From: an uncultured Acidobacteriia bacterium
GTDB lineage: Bacteria > Acidobacteriota > Terriglobia > Bryobacterales > Bryobacteraceae
Assembly (NCBI GenBank): GCA_903881085.1
Contig: CAIRSA010000257.1
Location: forward strand, 1-40,531
Length of the DNA: 40,531 bases
Reading direction: 5' to 3'
In this document: positions 33,288-40,531 of the stretch, in pieces
Layout: every line of letters starts with the position of its first letter
How positions within the stretch are numbered: the stretch's first letter is position 1
Position numbers and translations under genes: made by a program
Notes under the pieces: model-generated
The model's input: only the letters and a program-made list of their open reading frames with translations
Databases searched by the model: none
What the model was told of the DNA's origin: nothing

Positions 33288-35442
33288 TCAACATGTTCTC
33301 CAGAGCGTTCTGCCATGGACGCTTCAGATTTTCAATGCTCGACTCCATCATGCCGCCGATGGTCAGCTTGCCCGTGACGGTGCTGCCAATCCGTAGGCAT
33401 TCCACGGAATGCTTGCGGCAAATCTCCTCCACACCCTCCGGGTTCGACGTAGAAACCAGAATGCGAGAAGGCGCTTCGTGATACAACAAAAACTCCGGGG
33501 CCAGCGCGGATTCAACTCGAACTTCCGCGCCCACTCCGCCAAACGAACATTCCGCCAGCGCAACGGCCAAGCCGCCTTCGCCCAGATCGTGCGACGACTC
33601 AGCCAGGCCCGCGCCAACCACATCGCGGATTGTCGCCTGCACGCTGCGCTCGTAAGCCATGTTGAGCGCGGGCGGCAGGCCCCACATCGATTTCATAATC
33701 ACCTGCGCGAACTGCGTGCCGCCGAAGTGAACGTTGTCGCAATCGCCTAGGCCGCCGATCAGCATCACCGCGCGGTCGGCGTTCTGGAACTCGAGCGAAG
33801 GCGGCGCGGCGGTCTTCATCAGGCCCACAATGCCAAGCACCGGCGACGGCAGAATGCCTTCGCCCAACGTCTCGTTGTACAAGCTGACATTGCCGCCCGT
33901 GATGGGCGTTTCGAAGAACTCGCACGCTTCTGCCATGCCTTCGATGGATTCCACCAGCTGCGCCATGATCTCAGGCCGTTCCGGATTTCCGAAATTCAAA
34001 TTGTTGGTCGCGGCCACAGGCAGCGCGCCCACCGTGGATACGTTGCGGCATGCCTCGGCCACCATCAGCTTGGTGCCTTCGCGTGGATCCAGGTAGCAGT
34101 AGCGGCCGTTGCCATCGAGCGAAATCGCAATCGACGAGCTGGTCTCTTTCACGCGCACGATGGACGCATCGTACTCCGGCCCCGCCAGTGTATTCGTGCG
34201 CACGTGGCGATCGTATTGTTCCCAGATCCAGCGCTTCGAACACATGTCGCCCGAACTGAGCAACGCAATCAAACTTGTCAACGCATCGGCGCCGGGCAAT
34301 GCCGGGCCTTCCATGGGAACATTGCGATGAGGCTTCGTATAAGGGCGGTTGTAAATGGGCGCTTCGTCGGCCAGATCGCGATTGCGAATCTCAGCCACCA
34401 CCACGCCATGATTCCTCACGCGCAGAGTGCCATCATCGGTCACCACGCCGATGGTGGCCGCATCCAGGCCCCACTTGCGGAACACGGTGAAGACCTCTTC
34501 CTCGCGGCCTTTTTCTGCCACGAGCAGCATGCGCTCCTGCGATTCGCTGAGCATGATCTCATACGGCGTCATGCCAGTTTCGCGCTGCGGCACGTACATC
34601 AGATCGATCTCGATACCGGTCTCGGCGCGGCTGCCCATTTCGCATGTCGAGCAGGTAAGGCCCGCTGCGCCCATGTCCTGAATGCCCACGATCGCGCCGG
34701 TCTTCATCGCTTCCAGGCACGCTTCGAGCAACAGCTTTTCCATGAACGGATCGCCCACCTGCACATTGGGGCGCTTCTGCTTGGATTCTTCCGTGAACTC
34801 GGCGGACGCCATCGATGCGCCGTGAATGCCATCGCGGCCGGTCTTCGCGCCAACGTAAATCACCGGATTGCCAACGCCGTGCGCGCGGCCGAAAAATACT
34901 TCGTCGGTCTTGATCACGCCCAGCGCGAAAACGTTCACCAGCGGATTGCCGTTGTAGCCCTTGTCGAAAACCGTCTCGCCGCCGATGGTTGGCACGCCGA
35001 AGCAGTTGCCGTAGTGTGAAATTCCACCCACTACGCCGCGCAGAATGCGCCGGTTGCGTGCGCCGTTCTCCGGGTCATCCAACGGGCCGAAGCGCAGCGC
35101 ATCCAATACCGCGATTGGCCGCGCACCCATCGTAAAGATGTCGCGCAGAATGCCGCCTACTCCTGTGGCCGCGCCCTGGAACGGTTCAATGAAGCTGGGG
35201 TGGTTGTGCGATTCGATCTTGAACGCGATGCCGTAGCCTTCGCCGATGTCGATGATGCCGGCGTTTTCGCCGGGCCCAAGAAGCACCAGTTTGCTGCGCG
35301 TGGGCAGCTTCTTCAAATGGATGCGCGAGCTCTTGTAAGAACAATGCTCGCTCCACATCACGTCAAAGATCCCAACCTCAGTCGGATTGGGTTCGCGGCC
35401 AAGTAAGTCAGCCGCTTTTTGCAATTCGGAATCGGTGAGCAT
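33280..35442 (-). CDS. purL: Phosphoribosylformylglycinamidine synthase, large subunit (small-type PurL)
   Basis: A 720-residue PurL that turns FGAR, ATP and PurQ-supplied ammonia into FGAM. Landmarks are [19 protein letters not shown] (about 76-94, nucleotide and substrate site) and [12 protein letters not shown] in the first half, and [11 protein letters not shown] in the second. The length identifies the small type that needs separate PurQ and PurS. PurQ is encoded just upstream (TAATG overlap); PurS is not found in this window. Confidence 0.97.
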   Translation of the reverse strand: MLTDSELQKAADLLGREPNPTEVGIFDVMWSEHCSYKSSRIHLKKLPTRSKLVLLGPGENAGIIDIGEGYGIAFKIESHNHPSFIEPFQGAATGVGGILRDIFTMGARPIAVLDALRFGPLDDPENGARNRRILRGVVGGISHYGNCFGVPTIGGETVFDKGYNGNPLVNVFALGVIKTDEVFFGRAHGVGNPVIYVGAKTGRDGIHGASMASAEFTEESKQKRPNVQVGDPFMEKLLLEACLEAMKTGAIVGIQDMGAAGLTCSTCEMGSRAETGIEIDLMYVPQRETGMTPYEIMLSESQERMLLVAEKGREEEVFTVFRKWGLDAATIGVVTDDGTLRVRNHGVVVAEIRNRDLADEAPIYNRPYTKPHRNVPMEGPALPGADALTSLIALLSSGDMCSKRWIWEQYDRHVRTNTLAGPEYDASIVRVKETSSSIAISLDGNGRYCYLDPREGTKLMVAEACRNVSTVGALPVAATNNLNFGNPERPEIMAQLVESIEGMAEACEFFETPITGGNVSLYNETLGEGILPSPVLGIVGLMKTAAPPSLEFQNADRAVMLIGGLGDCDNVHFGGTQFAQVIMKSMWGLPPALNMAYERSVQATIRDVVGAGLAESSHDLGEGGLAVALAECSFGGVGAEVRVESALAPEFLLYHEAPSRILVSTSNPEGVEEICRKHSVECLRIGSTVTGKLTIGGMMESSIENLKRPWQNALENMLND

Positions 35443-36110
35443 TATTTTCGTGCCAGCGCGGAGATCATGGACTGGAAGACACCCAGGCCGTCAGTGGAAC
35501 CCATCAGCGGTTCGGTCACGCGTTCTGGATGCGGCATCAGCCCCATCACGTTTCGTTCGCGATTCAGGATGCCGGCGATGTCGCGCTGCGAGCCGTTCGG
35601 GTTATCCAGGTAACGGAACACCACGCGGTCCTCAGCTTCCAGTTCGTCCAATGTTCTTTCGTCAGCGACGTAGCAACCTTCGCCGTGTGCCACGGGGAAC
35701 GAAACGGTGGAGCCCTTGATGGCCGTGGAGGTGAACGGCGAATTCGCCGTCTCGACGCGCAGATCCACGGAACGGCAGACAAACTTCAGTCCGGCGTTGC
35801 GCACCAGCGCGCCAGGCAGCAGGCCCGACTCGACCAGAATCTGAAAGCCATTGCAGATGCCCAGTACCATGCCGCCCTCACGGGCGAAGTTCTTCACCGC
35901 AGACATCACGGGGGAAAACTTGGCGATCGCCCCACAGCGAAGATAATCGCCATAGGAAAACCCGCCGGGCAGGATCACTGCATCTACGTCAGGGATGGAC
36001 GCCGCATCGTGCCAGATAAACTGCGCGGATTGTCCGAGGTTGTGCGAGACGGCGAAGAACGCGTCGTGGTCGCAATTGCTGCCGGGAAATACGACAACGC
36101 CAAATTTCAT
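35442..36110 (-). CDS. purQ: Phosphoribosylformylglycinamidine synthase, glutaminase subunit
   Basis: A 222-residue class I glutamine amidotransferase that supplies ammonia to PurL. The nucleophile is C86 in [10 protein letters not shown]; the histidine and acid of the triad are in [22 protein letters not shown] near the N-terminus is a PurQ hallmark. It is the first gene of the minus-strand purQ-purL-purF-aldolase operon, and its stop overlaps the purL start by one base. No riboswitch or PurR-type operator was recognised before it. Confidence 0.96.
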   Translation of the reverse strand: MKFGVVVFPGSNCDHDAFFAVSHNLGQSAQFIWHDAASIPDVDAVILPGGFSYGDYLRCGAIAKFSPVMSAVKNFAREGGMVLGICNGFQILVESGLLPGALVRNAGLKFVCRSVDLRVETANSPFTSTAIKGSTVSFPVAHGEGCYVADERTLDELEAEDRVVFRYLDNPNGSQRDIAGILNRERNVMGLMPHPERVTEPLMGSTDGLGVFQSMISALARK

Positions 36111-36172
36111 GGGTGAAACTTAAGTTTAACAGATAGCGGCGGGGGAAATCGGATTCAAATCGGGGACAAACT

Positions 36173-36194
36173 AGGGTCAGAGGTCTCTGACCCT
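36173..36194. repeat. 22-bp perfect palindrome beside the 37-bp repeat
   Basis: AGGGTCAGAG-GT-CTCTGACCCT is a perfect palindrome with a two-base centre, eight bases before the right copy of the 37-bp repeat, whose core it shares. It seems a truncated unit of the same family. It lies between the divergent purQ and TIGR03437 genes. Confidence 0.8.
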
Positions 36195-36201
36195 AATTAA
36201 A

Positions 36202-36238
36202 TTAATTGGTGCCAGAGGTGTCAGAGGTCTCTGACCCC
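36202..36238. repeat. 37-bp direct repeat, right copy
   Basis: Identical over 37 bases to 31056-31092 and in the same orientation. Together the two bracket the whole purQ-purL-purF-aldolase operon (about 5.1 kb). It sits upstream of purQ and 66 bases before the start of the TIGR03437 gene. TTACAAT at 36276-36282 after it may be a -10 box for that gene. Confidence 0.9.
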
Positions 36239-36303
36239 GATTTCCGCGGTCCGCAACTTCGACACCCAATACGGGTTACAATCCAATTGGATTCCCCATT
36301 CCC

Positions 36304-39300
36304 ATGACTTTGCTTAGCCGTTCCTTGTTTATCCTCCTGGCGCTACTGCCCGCTGGCGCATTTGCGCAGACTACCACAATTGACGTCGGCTCCGGCGCGC
36401 CAAACGATGGGGTAAAGCAACAGTTTATCAATGCTTATTTTCGTAACGGGTTTGCCTATCTGGTTGTTTCCCCGCCCGTGGGTAACGTCAAGACCTTCGG
36501 CCCCACCGGTTACGTCCAGGAATTTACCGATGCATCCAACAGCGCCCTGAAATACGCCCTGGTGAAAGCCGACGCCTCCTCCACGCCGGCAGCCAATGGC
36601 GGATACACTACATTTCAGGTCTACTCTTCTCTCTACGCCTATTACAGCTCGGTCACCGCTGCCACGGCCGGCTATCCCATCATCGACACCAACGCCTGCC
36701 CTCCGTTGTCGAATCCCTGCAGCTTTCAATTTTTCAACAAGAACTACGCGCTCTTCGCCTACTCCGTCGCAACGGCAAATGGACAGAACTTCGCCGTTCG
36801 CGATCCTTACTATACAGCGTGGAAGAATTTCGGCGGCATCACAGGAATGGGCGCGGCGGCATCGGCCGAAACTGCCGTAACCTCTACCCAGGGAACCAAG
36901 GCAACTGTTCAGTATTATGTGCAGGGAATGTTCGTCAACCTCACCTCCGGCACCCAGAGCGGAAAATTGTACTCCGTGCAGGAGCCGGTGTTCGATCTCT
37001 ATGTGAGCCTGGGCGGTCCCAACGGATTGTTAGGTTTTCCTCAGAACGAAGCACTGCAAATCACGCCTACTCACTATCGCCAGACATTCGAAGGCGGCTC
37101 CGTTGAATACGACATCGGTGGCGGCGCCTCGCTGCGTTTGCCGGTGAGTTCCGTCAACGTCACGCCCGGACAGCAGACGGTAAAGTTGAATCTGAAAGAC
37201 ACATATCAAGTCACGGCCCTGCCGTTCGACGCGCAAGGCAACGTGCTGGGCGATCGCACCGTGGCATGGACCAATACCAATGGACGCGTCATCTCGATTC
37301 AATCGAATGGAACCCAGTCTGCAACTATCACGGCCGTCGGCGGCGGAACCGCGATTGTCACGGCCACCAGCGAAGGCAAAAGCAGCCTCCCCGTTACCTT
37401 CTTTGTAAGTGCGCCTTGCTGCATGGTTGGCGAAGGCGCGCCGAATGCGACCGTCTCGCAGGCCTTCATCGATGCCGTTACGCGCCGCAGGCTGAACCTG
37501 AAGCTTCCCGGGCAAACTCCGGTAACGCGCGTTGGCGGCGGCTTCCAGCAATCGTTTGTCGATGCCACTACGCCAACCACCCGCTATGTGCTGGCGCTTC
37601 CCGATAGCTCTCCGCTTGCTTATGTTTTGTCCGGCTCGCTGCTCAGCAGCTACGAAAGCCTCAACGGCGCCACCGGCCTGCTGGGCTATCCGCTCAGCGA
37701 CGTGTCGGCCGCCGGCCGTCAGAATTTCGAGCATGGCGCTTTGTCAGGAAACCCGGTGCAGGTGGTGACTGGCGCCATCCTTACTAAATGGGCCACGTTG
37801 AACTATGAGACGGGCTCCGCAGGCCAGCCAACCTCGGGCACGTCGACATTTTTTAGCTTCGCCGCAACGTCAGGTATTTCACAGAACTTCGCCGGCGGCG
37901 TGATGTATGCCATCCAAAGCGGAACTCTGAAGAACAAAGTCTTCCTGGTTTCCGGTCCTGTTCTCGCCCGTTACAAAGTGTTGGGAGGCATCGGCGGAAA
38001 GTTTGGCGCGCCTATCAATGACGAATACGGCATCAACGGCAAGCGCCATCAGGATTTCGAAGCGGGCTATTTCGAATACTCACCCGGCGCCGCGGTCGCC
38101 GTTGAAAAAGAAAACGTGCGCACTCCCGCCGTCTCCGTCCTGCCTGCCTCGCCCATTGCCGGCAGCCGCGTTCGCATCGCAATCGGCGGCTTCGATACCG
38201 GTGCAACCCTGCGCGTCTCCGTAACCGGCCAGCCGGACTTCGTGATCGGGACCGCGAATGGCGCCTATTCCTGGGACCTCTTCGTTCCCGCCAACGCTCC
38301 AGCCACAGCCACTACCATCACTGTTAAGGATGTCAACGGCTCAGCCGTGGCGCAAACCTCTTATACTGCCCGCAGCGCTACCGGCGCGAAACTTCAACTG
38401 AGCAAAGCCGGCGGCGATTCGCAGACCGGCAGCCCAGGCACCGTGCTGGCGCAGCCGCTGACCATCACGCTGGCCGACGAGACCGGCAACCCACTGGGTG
38501 GCGTCTCTGTCACCTTCCAGCCCTCCCCCGGCGGACAAGTTTCTCCTGCCAAAACCACGACTGATGCCAATGGTCAGGCTTCCACCACATTCCGCCTGCC
38601 GTCGGCCGAAGGCGTGGCATTGGCCACGGCCGCCGCGGCTGGCCAGGTTGTTACCTTCAGCGCTCGCGCCTCGGCCTCGTCCATCGGCAACGTGCCTAAG
38701 CTCACCAGCGCCGCCGATCCGATGCTGGCCGCCGCCGCATCCATCATTCGATATCATCAGTCGCGTGGCGATCTCGGCGTTGCCAACGGCCAGGCCGACG
38801 TGGCGCCTCTGCAAGCCTTCCTGAAAAGCTTCTGCGTCTTCGATCCGCAAGCGAACCAGATCTGCGACGGCTACCTCGCCGCGCCGGGTCAGAACGCCAC
38901 CATCCCCAACCCTTACCGGCTGGCGGGCTTCGTCTCAGGCAGCCTGTCTATTTCGGTTTGGCCGGCCAATGCCGGCGCAGTGCGCGATGCCATCGCTCAG
39001 GGCGAACCGGCGATCGTCGGGCTGATTCTGACCAGCGGCGCGCCTCATTATGTAGTGGCGGTTGGCACAGCAGCGGATGGCGGCATCGTCATTCAGGACA
39101 CCAACACAACCTACGCCCGCACGAACTTGAACGATTATCTGCAAGGCTTCACTCTCAACCTGGCCAATATCAAAGGCACAATTACCAGCGTCTTTCAATT
39201 GTTGCCCAAGGCGCCAACCTCGAATGGGTTTCTTGTCGCCCTGCAGAATGGCGGCATAAATATCAATTCCTCGGCCGGCCCATGTGGCGGCATGCTGACA

Positions 39301-40131
39301 TTGCCTGTCGATCTCAGCAACAACATCGCACTGCAATATTGCGACGGCACGCAGCCGTTCTATCAAGTGGATGTCACGGCCACTGCAAACTACAGCGGTG
39401 CGGTGACCGATCTTGGCTCTCCTGGCGCCAGTACGCCGATCGCCGGAGCACGCACCGGTTCGTTCAAAGTGACACGGCCTGGCGCGCAGTGGACCACTGC
39501 CGCGCTCGATCTCAGCTTCACCACCAGCTCCATCGTCAACGCCGCAAACTTCGGGCTCGACTTCGCCCCCGGCGGCTTGATCGCCATCTTCGGCACGGGA
39601 CTTGGCCGCGCCGGTAGCACAACCAAAGTTTCCATCGGCGGGCAGGACGCGCCCGTGTTGTTTGCCACGCCATTCCAATTGAATGCGCAAATACCGCTTG
39701 GCCTCAAAGCCGGTTCGTATCCTTTGAGCATGACGTCGGTGTATGGCACGCTCGATCAGCAAATCGATATTCGCGATGTTGCGCCGGCGCTGTTCAAACT
39801 CGATGCGCAGCGCGGTGCGATCGTCAATCAGGATGGCACGATCAACTCTTCCATCACGCCCGCCAAGCGCGGGCAGGTTGTGCTCGTGTTCGGTACAGGC
39901 TTTGGCGCCGTGGTGCCGCAGGGCGCGCTTTCCGTAACCGCGAATAGAGTCACTGCCAATATTAACGGCGCGACTGTTCCAGTAGCGTTTGCGGGCCTTG
40001 CGCCGGGCTTTGTGGGGCTCTACCAGTTGAACCTGCAACTGCCTGCCGATATGCCGCCCGGGCTCGATGTGGTGCTCTCCGTGCAGCAGGCGGGGGCGAT
40101 CAGCAACCCGGTTACGATTTCGGTGCAGTAG
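36304..40131 (+). CDS. Giant secreted multidomain protein with TIGR03437 C-terminus
   Basis: A 1275-residue exported protein. In order: Sec signal (to about 22, AFAQ); module 1 (about 27-130) with G-x-G-A-P-N; LGFP-like repeats (about 160-275, GLLGFPQNEALQ); a bacterial Ig-like domain of Big_2 type (about 283-375); module 2 (about 378-480), a second copy of module 1 (GEGAPNATVSQAFID); more LGFP-like repeats (to about 600, GGKFGAPINDEYG); an invasin-like Big_1 domain (about 695-790); a C39-peptidase-like domain (about 800-950); and the TIGR03437 domain (about 1077-1275, NAANFGLDFAPGGLIAIFGTGL). LGFP repeats are usually thought to attach to cell-wall polymers. In the C39-like part the His region is present (SGAPHYVVAVG), but the expected Cys-Gly-Pro is replaced by ADPMLAAAAS, so peptidase activity is unlikely. 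It probably acts in adhesion or envelope binding. The gene stands alone. Confidence 0.88.
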   Translation: MTLLSRSLFILLALLPAGAFAQTTTIDVGSGAPNDGVKQQFINAYFRNGFAYLVVSPPVGNVKTFGPTGYVQEFTDASNSALKYALVKADASSTPAANGGYTTFQVYSSLYAYYSSVTAATAGYPIIDTNACPPLSNPCSFQFFNKNYALFAYSVATANGQNFAVRDPYYTAWKNFGGITGMGAAASAETAVTSTQGTKATVQYYVQGMFVNLTSGTQSGKLYSVQEPVFDLYVSLGGPNGLLGFPQNEALQITPTHYRQTFEGGSVEYDIGGGASLRLPVSSVNVTPGQQTVKLNLKDTYQVTALPFDAQGNVLGDRTVAWTNTNGRVISIQSNGTQSATITAVGGGTAIVTATSEGKSSLPVTFFVSAPCCMVGEGAPNATVSQAFIDAVTRRRLNLKLPGQTPVTRVGGGFQQSFVDATTPTTRYVLALPDSSPLAYVLSGSLLSSYESLNGATGLLGYPLSDVSAAGRQNFEHGALSGNPVQVVTGAILTKWATLNYETGSAGQPTSGTSTFFSFAATSGISQNFAGGVMYAIQSGTLKNKVFLVSGPVLARYKVLGGIGGKFGAPINDEYGINGKRHQDFEAGYFEYSPGAAVAVEKENVRTPAVSVLPASPIAGSRVRIAIGGFDTGATLRVSVTGQPDFVIGTANGAYSWDLFVPANAPATATTITVKDVNGSAVAQTSYTARSATGAKLQLSKAGGDSQTGSPGTVLAQPLTITLADETGNPLGGVSVTFQPSPGGQVSPAKTTTDANGQASTTFRLPSAEGVALATAAAAGQVVTFSARASASSIGNVPKLTSAADPMLAAAASIIRYHQSRGDLGVANGQADVAPLQAFLKSFCVFDPQANQICDGYLAAPGQNATIPNPYRLAGFVSGSLSISVWPANAGAVRDAIAQGEPAIVGLILTSGAPHYVVAVGTAADGGIVIQDTNTTYARTNLNDYLQGFTLNLANIKGTITSVFQLLPKAPTSNGFLVALQNGGININSSAGPCGGMLTLPVDLSNNIALQYCDGTQPFYQVDVTATANYSGAVTDLGSPGASTPIAGARTGSFKVTRPGAQWTTAALDLSFTTSSIVNAANFGLDFAPGGLIAIFGTGLGRAGSTTKVSIGGQDAPVLFATPFQLNAQIPLGLKAGSYPLSMTSVYGTLDQQIDIRDVAPALFKLDAQRGAIVNQDGTINSSITPAKRGQVVLVFGTGFGAVVPQGALSVTANRVTANINGATVPVAFAGLAPGFVGLYQLNLQLPADMPPGLDVVLSVQQAGAISNPVTISVQ

Positions 40132-40166
40132 CTATGGATGGATTCAATCATTAAGACGCGTTCGTT

Positions 40167-40268
40167 ATCTGTGTCCATCTGTGTGCATCCGTGGTTAAAG
40201 TGTTCGTGCTTGTTTGGGGTTAGTATTCTGAAAACATTAACCACGGATGCACACAGATGGACACAGAT
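40167..40268. repeat. 32-bp perfect inverted repeat (third copy at 40422-40453)
   Basis: A 32-base unit reading ATCTGTGTCCATCTGTGTGC and ending ATCCGTGGTTAA occurs at 40167-40198 (plus), as an exact inverted copy at 40237-40268, and again on plus at 40422-40453. The first two can form a long hairpin with a 38-base loop. Within each unit, ATCTGTGT(C/G) is itself repeated. Confidence 0.9.
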
Positions 40269-40347
40269 GAAAACAAGGGCTCAGGCTGCATCGCTAATCT
40301 CTACCGATAAATGCTTCCCCAGCTCCCGGAACGCTGCTTCTAATTGA

Positions 40348-40454
40348 GGGGCGATCAGCAACCCGATTGCGATTTCGGTGCAGTAGGTATGGATGGATTC
40401 AAGCAATTAGTCGCGTTCGTTATCTGTGTCCATCTGTGTGCATCCGTGGTTAAA
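40348..40454 (+). pseudogene. Duplicated 3' end of the TIGR03437 gene
   Basis: These 107 bases align without gaps to 40093-40199 with seven differences (about 93 percent identity). The copy holds the last codons and stop of the TIGR03437 gene (AISNPVTISVQ-stop in the original, AISNPIAISVQ-stop here) and the downstream 32-bp repeat, but no upstream coding part, so it is a fragment. Between the copies (40200-40347) lie the inverted 32-bp unit and sequence I cannot assign. The 400 bases after the gene hold no other coding region that I can support. Confidence 0.75.
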
Positions 40455-40508
40455 CCTGGAAAAAGCAGTTGGATGGGCTTCAGCCAATTCGCACGACGCG
40501 TCGCATTT

Positions 40509-40521
40509 GGGGTCTGACACC
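40509..40521. repeat. Partial repeat unit GGGGTCTGACACC
   Basis: On the minus strand this reads GGTGTCAGACCCC, matching the outer parts of the 37-bp repeat (GGTGTCAGA...GACCCC) without its central palindrome. It is followed by CTTTTTTCGG at the window edge, so the unit may continue outside. Confidence 0.45.
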
Positions 40522-40531
40522 TTTTTTCGGC

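Noticed and set aside
38935..40038. Minus-strand open frame of 367 codons opposite the giant secreted protein
   Set aside because: Antisense to the TIGR03437 domain, rich in Arg, Gly and Ala, with no recognisable domain.
40280..40350. Minus-strand frame reading PQLEAAFRELGKHLSVEIS before a stop
   Set aside because: It looks protein-like but has no start, runs into the duplicated 3' end of the neighbouring gene and matches no family I know; too little to call a gene remnant.
1..40531. CRISPR array, insertion sequence, prophage or integrative element
   Set aside because: No regularly spaced repeats, transposase, integrase or phage structural gene was seen. The tRNA has no adjacent integrase or duplicated 3' end.

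Overview
The window reads as chromosomal DNA of an acidobacterium of the Solibacter/Bryobacter type. This is inferred from gene content: a very large secreted protein ending in the C-terminal domain I recognise as TIGR03437 (a family typical of Solibacter), an Oar-like TonB-dependent receptor with an N-terminal carboxypeptidase-regulatory domain, several Tat- or Sec-exported enzymes (Gfo/Idh/MocA oxidoreductase, D-2-hydroxyacid dehydrogenase, amidohydrolase, M20 peptidase), a DUF4331 protein, and many short palindromic intergenic repeats. I see no transposase, integrase, phage gene or CRISPR array. No database search was run; all family names come from motif recognition.

Layout. (1) 181-3584, minus: rhaT-like sugar symporter, YihY/BrkB membrane protein, Tat-exported Gfo/Idh/MocA oxidoreductase, ended by a strong hairpin at 127-163. 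(2) 3669-4967: tRNA-Gln(CTG) on minus and a class I/II aminotransferase on plus. (3) 5181-16585: a phosphate island. A minus-strand phoU lies divergent from a plus-strand run of outer-membrane porin, pstS, pstC, pstA, pstB and a second phoU. A bidirectional terminator follows, then convergent pitA, a small membrane protein and ppk1. It covers outer-membrane entry, high- and low-affinity uptake, signalling and polyphosphate storage. A PHO-box-like repeat precedes the porin. (4) 16666-20151, minus: DUF4331, DUF4198 and HupE/UreJ-type genes, possibly metal related. (5) 20334-24730: an unannotated 51-residue basic peptide with an internal duplication ending in NHNQ, then a TonB-dependent receptor bracketed by two direct copies of a ~105-bp two-hairpin element. 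(6) 24735-29740, minus: a tightly packed operon of M20 hydrolase, gluconate-dehydrogenase-subunit-3-like protein, folC, plsC-like acyltransferase and secreted amidohydrolase. A Tat-exported D-2-hydroxyacid dehydrogenase diverges from it. (7) 31120-36110, minus: purQ-purL-purF plus an HpcH/HpaI aldolase, with no purS in view. It is bracketed by two identical 37-bp direct repeats. (8) 36304-40531: the 1275-residue TIGR03437 protein with LGFP-like repeats, Ig-like domains and a C39-like fold lacking its cysteine, followed by a duplicated 3' end and a 32-bp repeat in three copies.

The best candidates for something undescribed are the NHNQ peptide and the paired structured elements around the receptor. 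One of these elements contains an intact 22-codon hydrophobic micro-ORF, and the other a frameshifted version. The phosphate island is the best understood functional unit.
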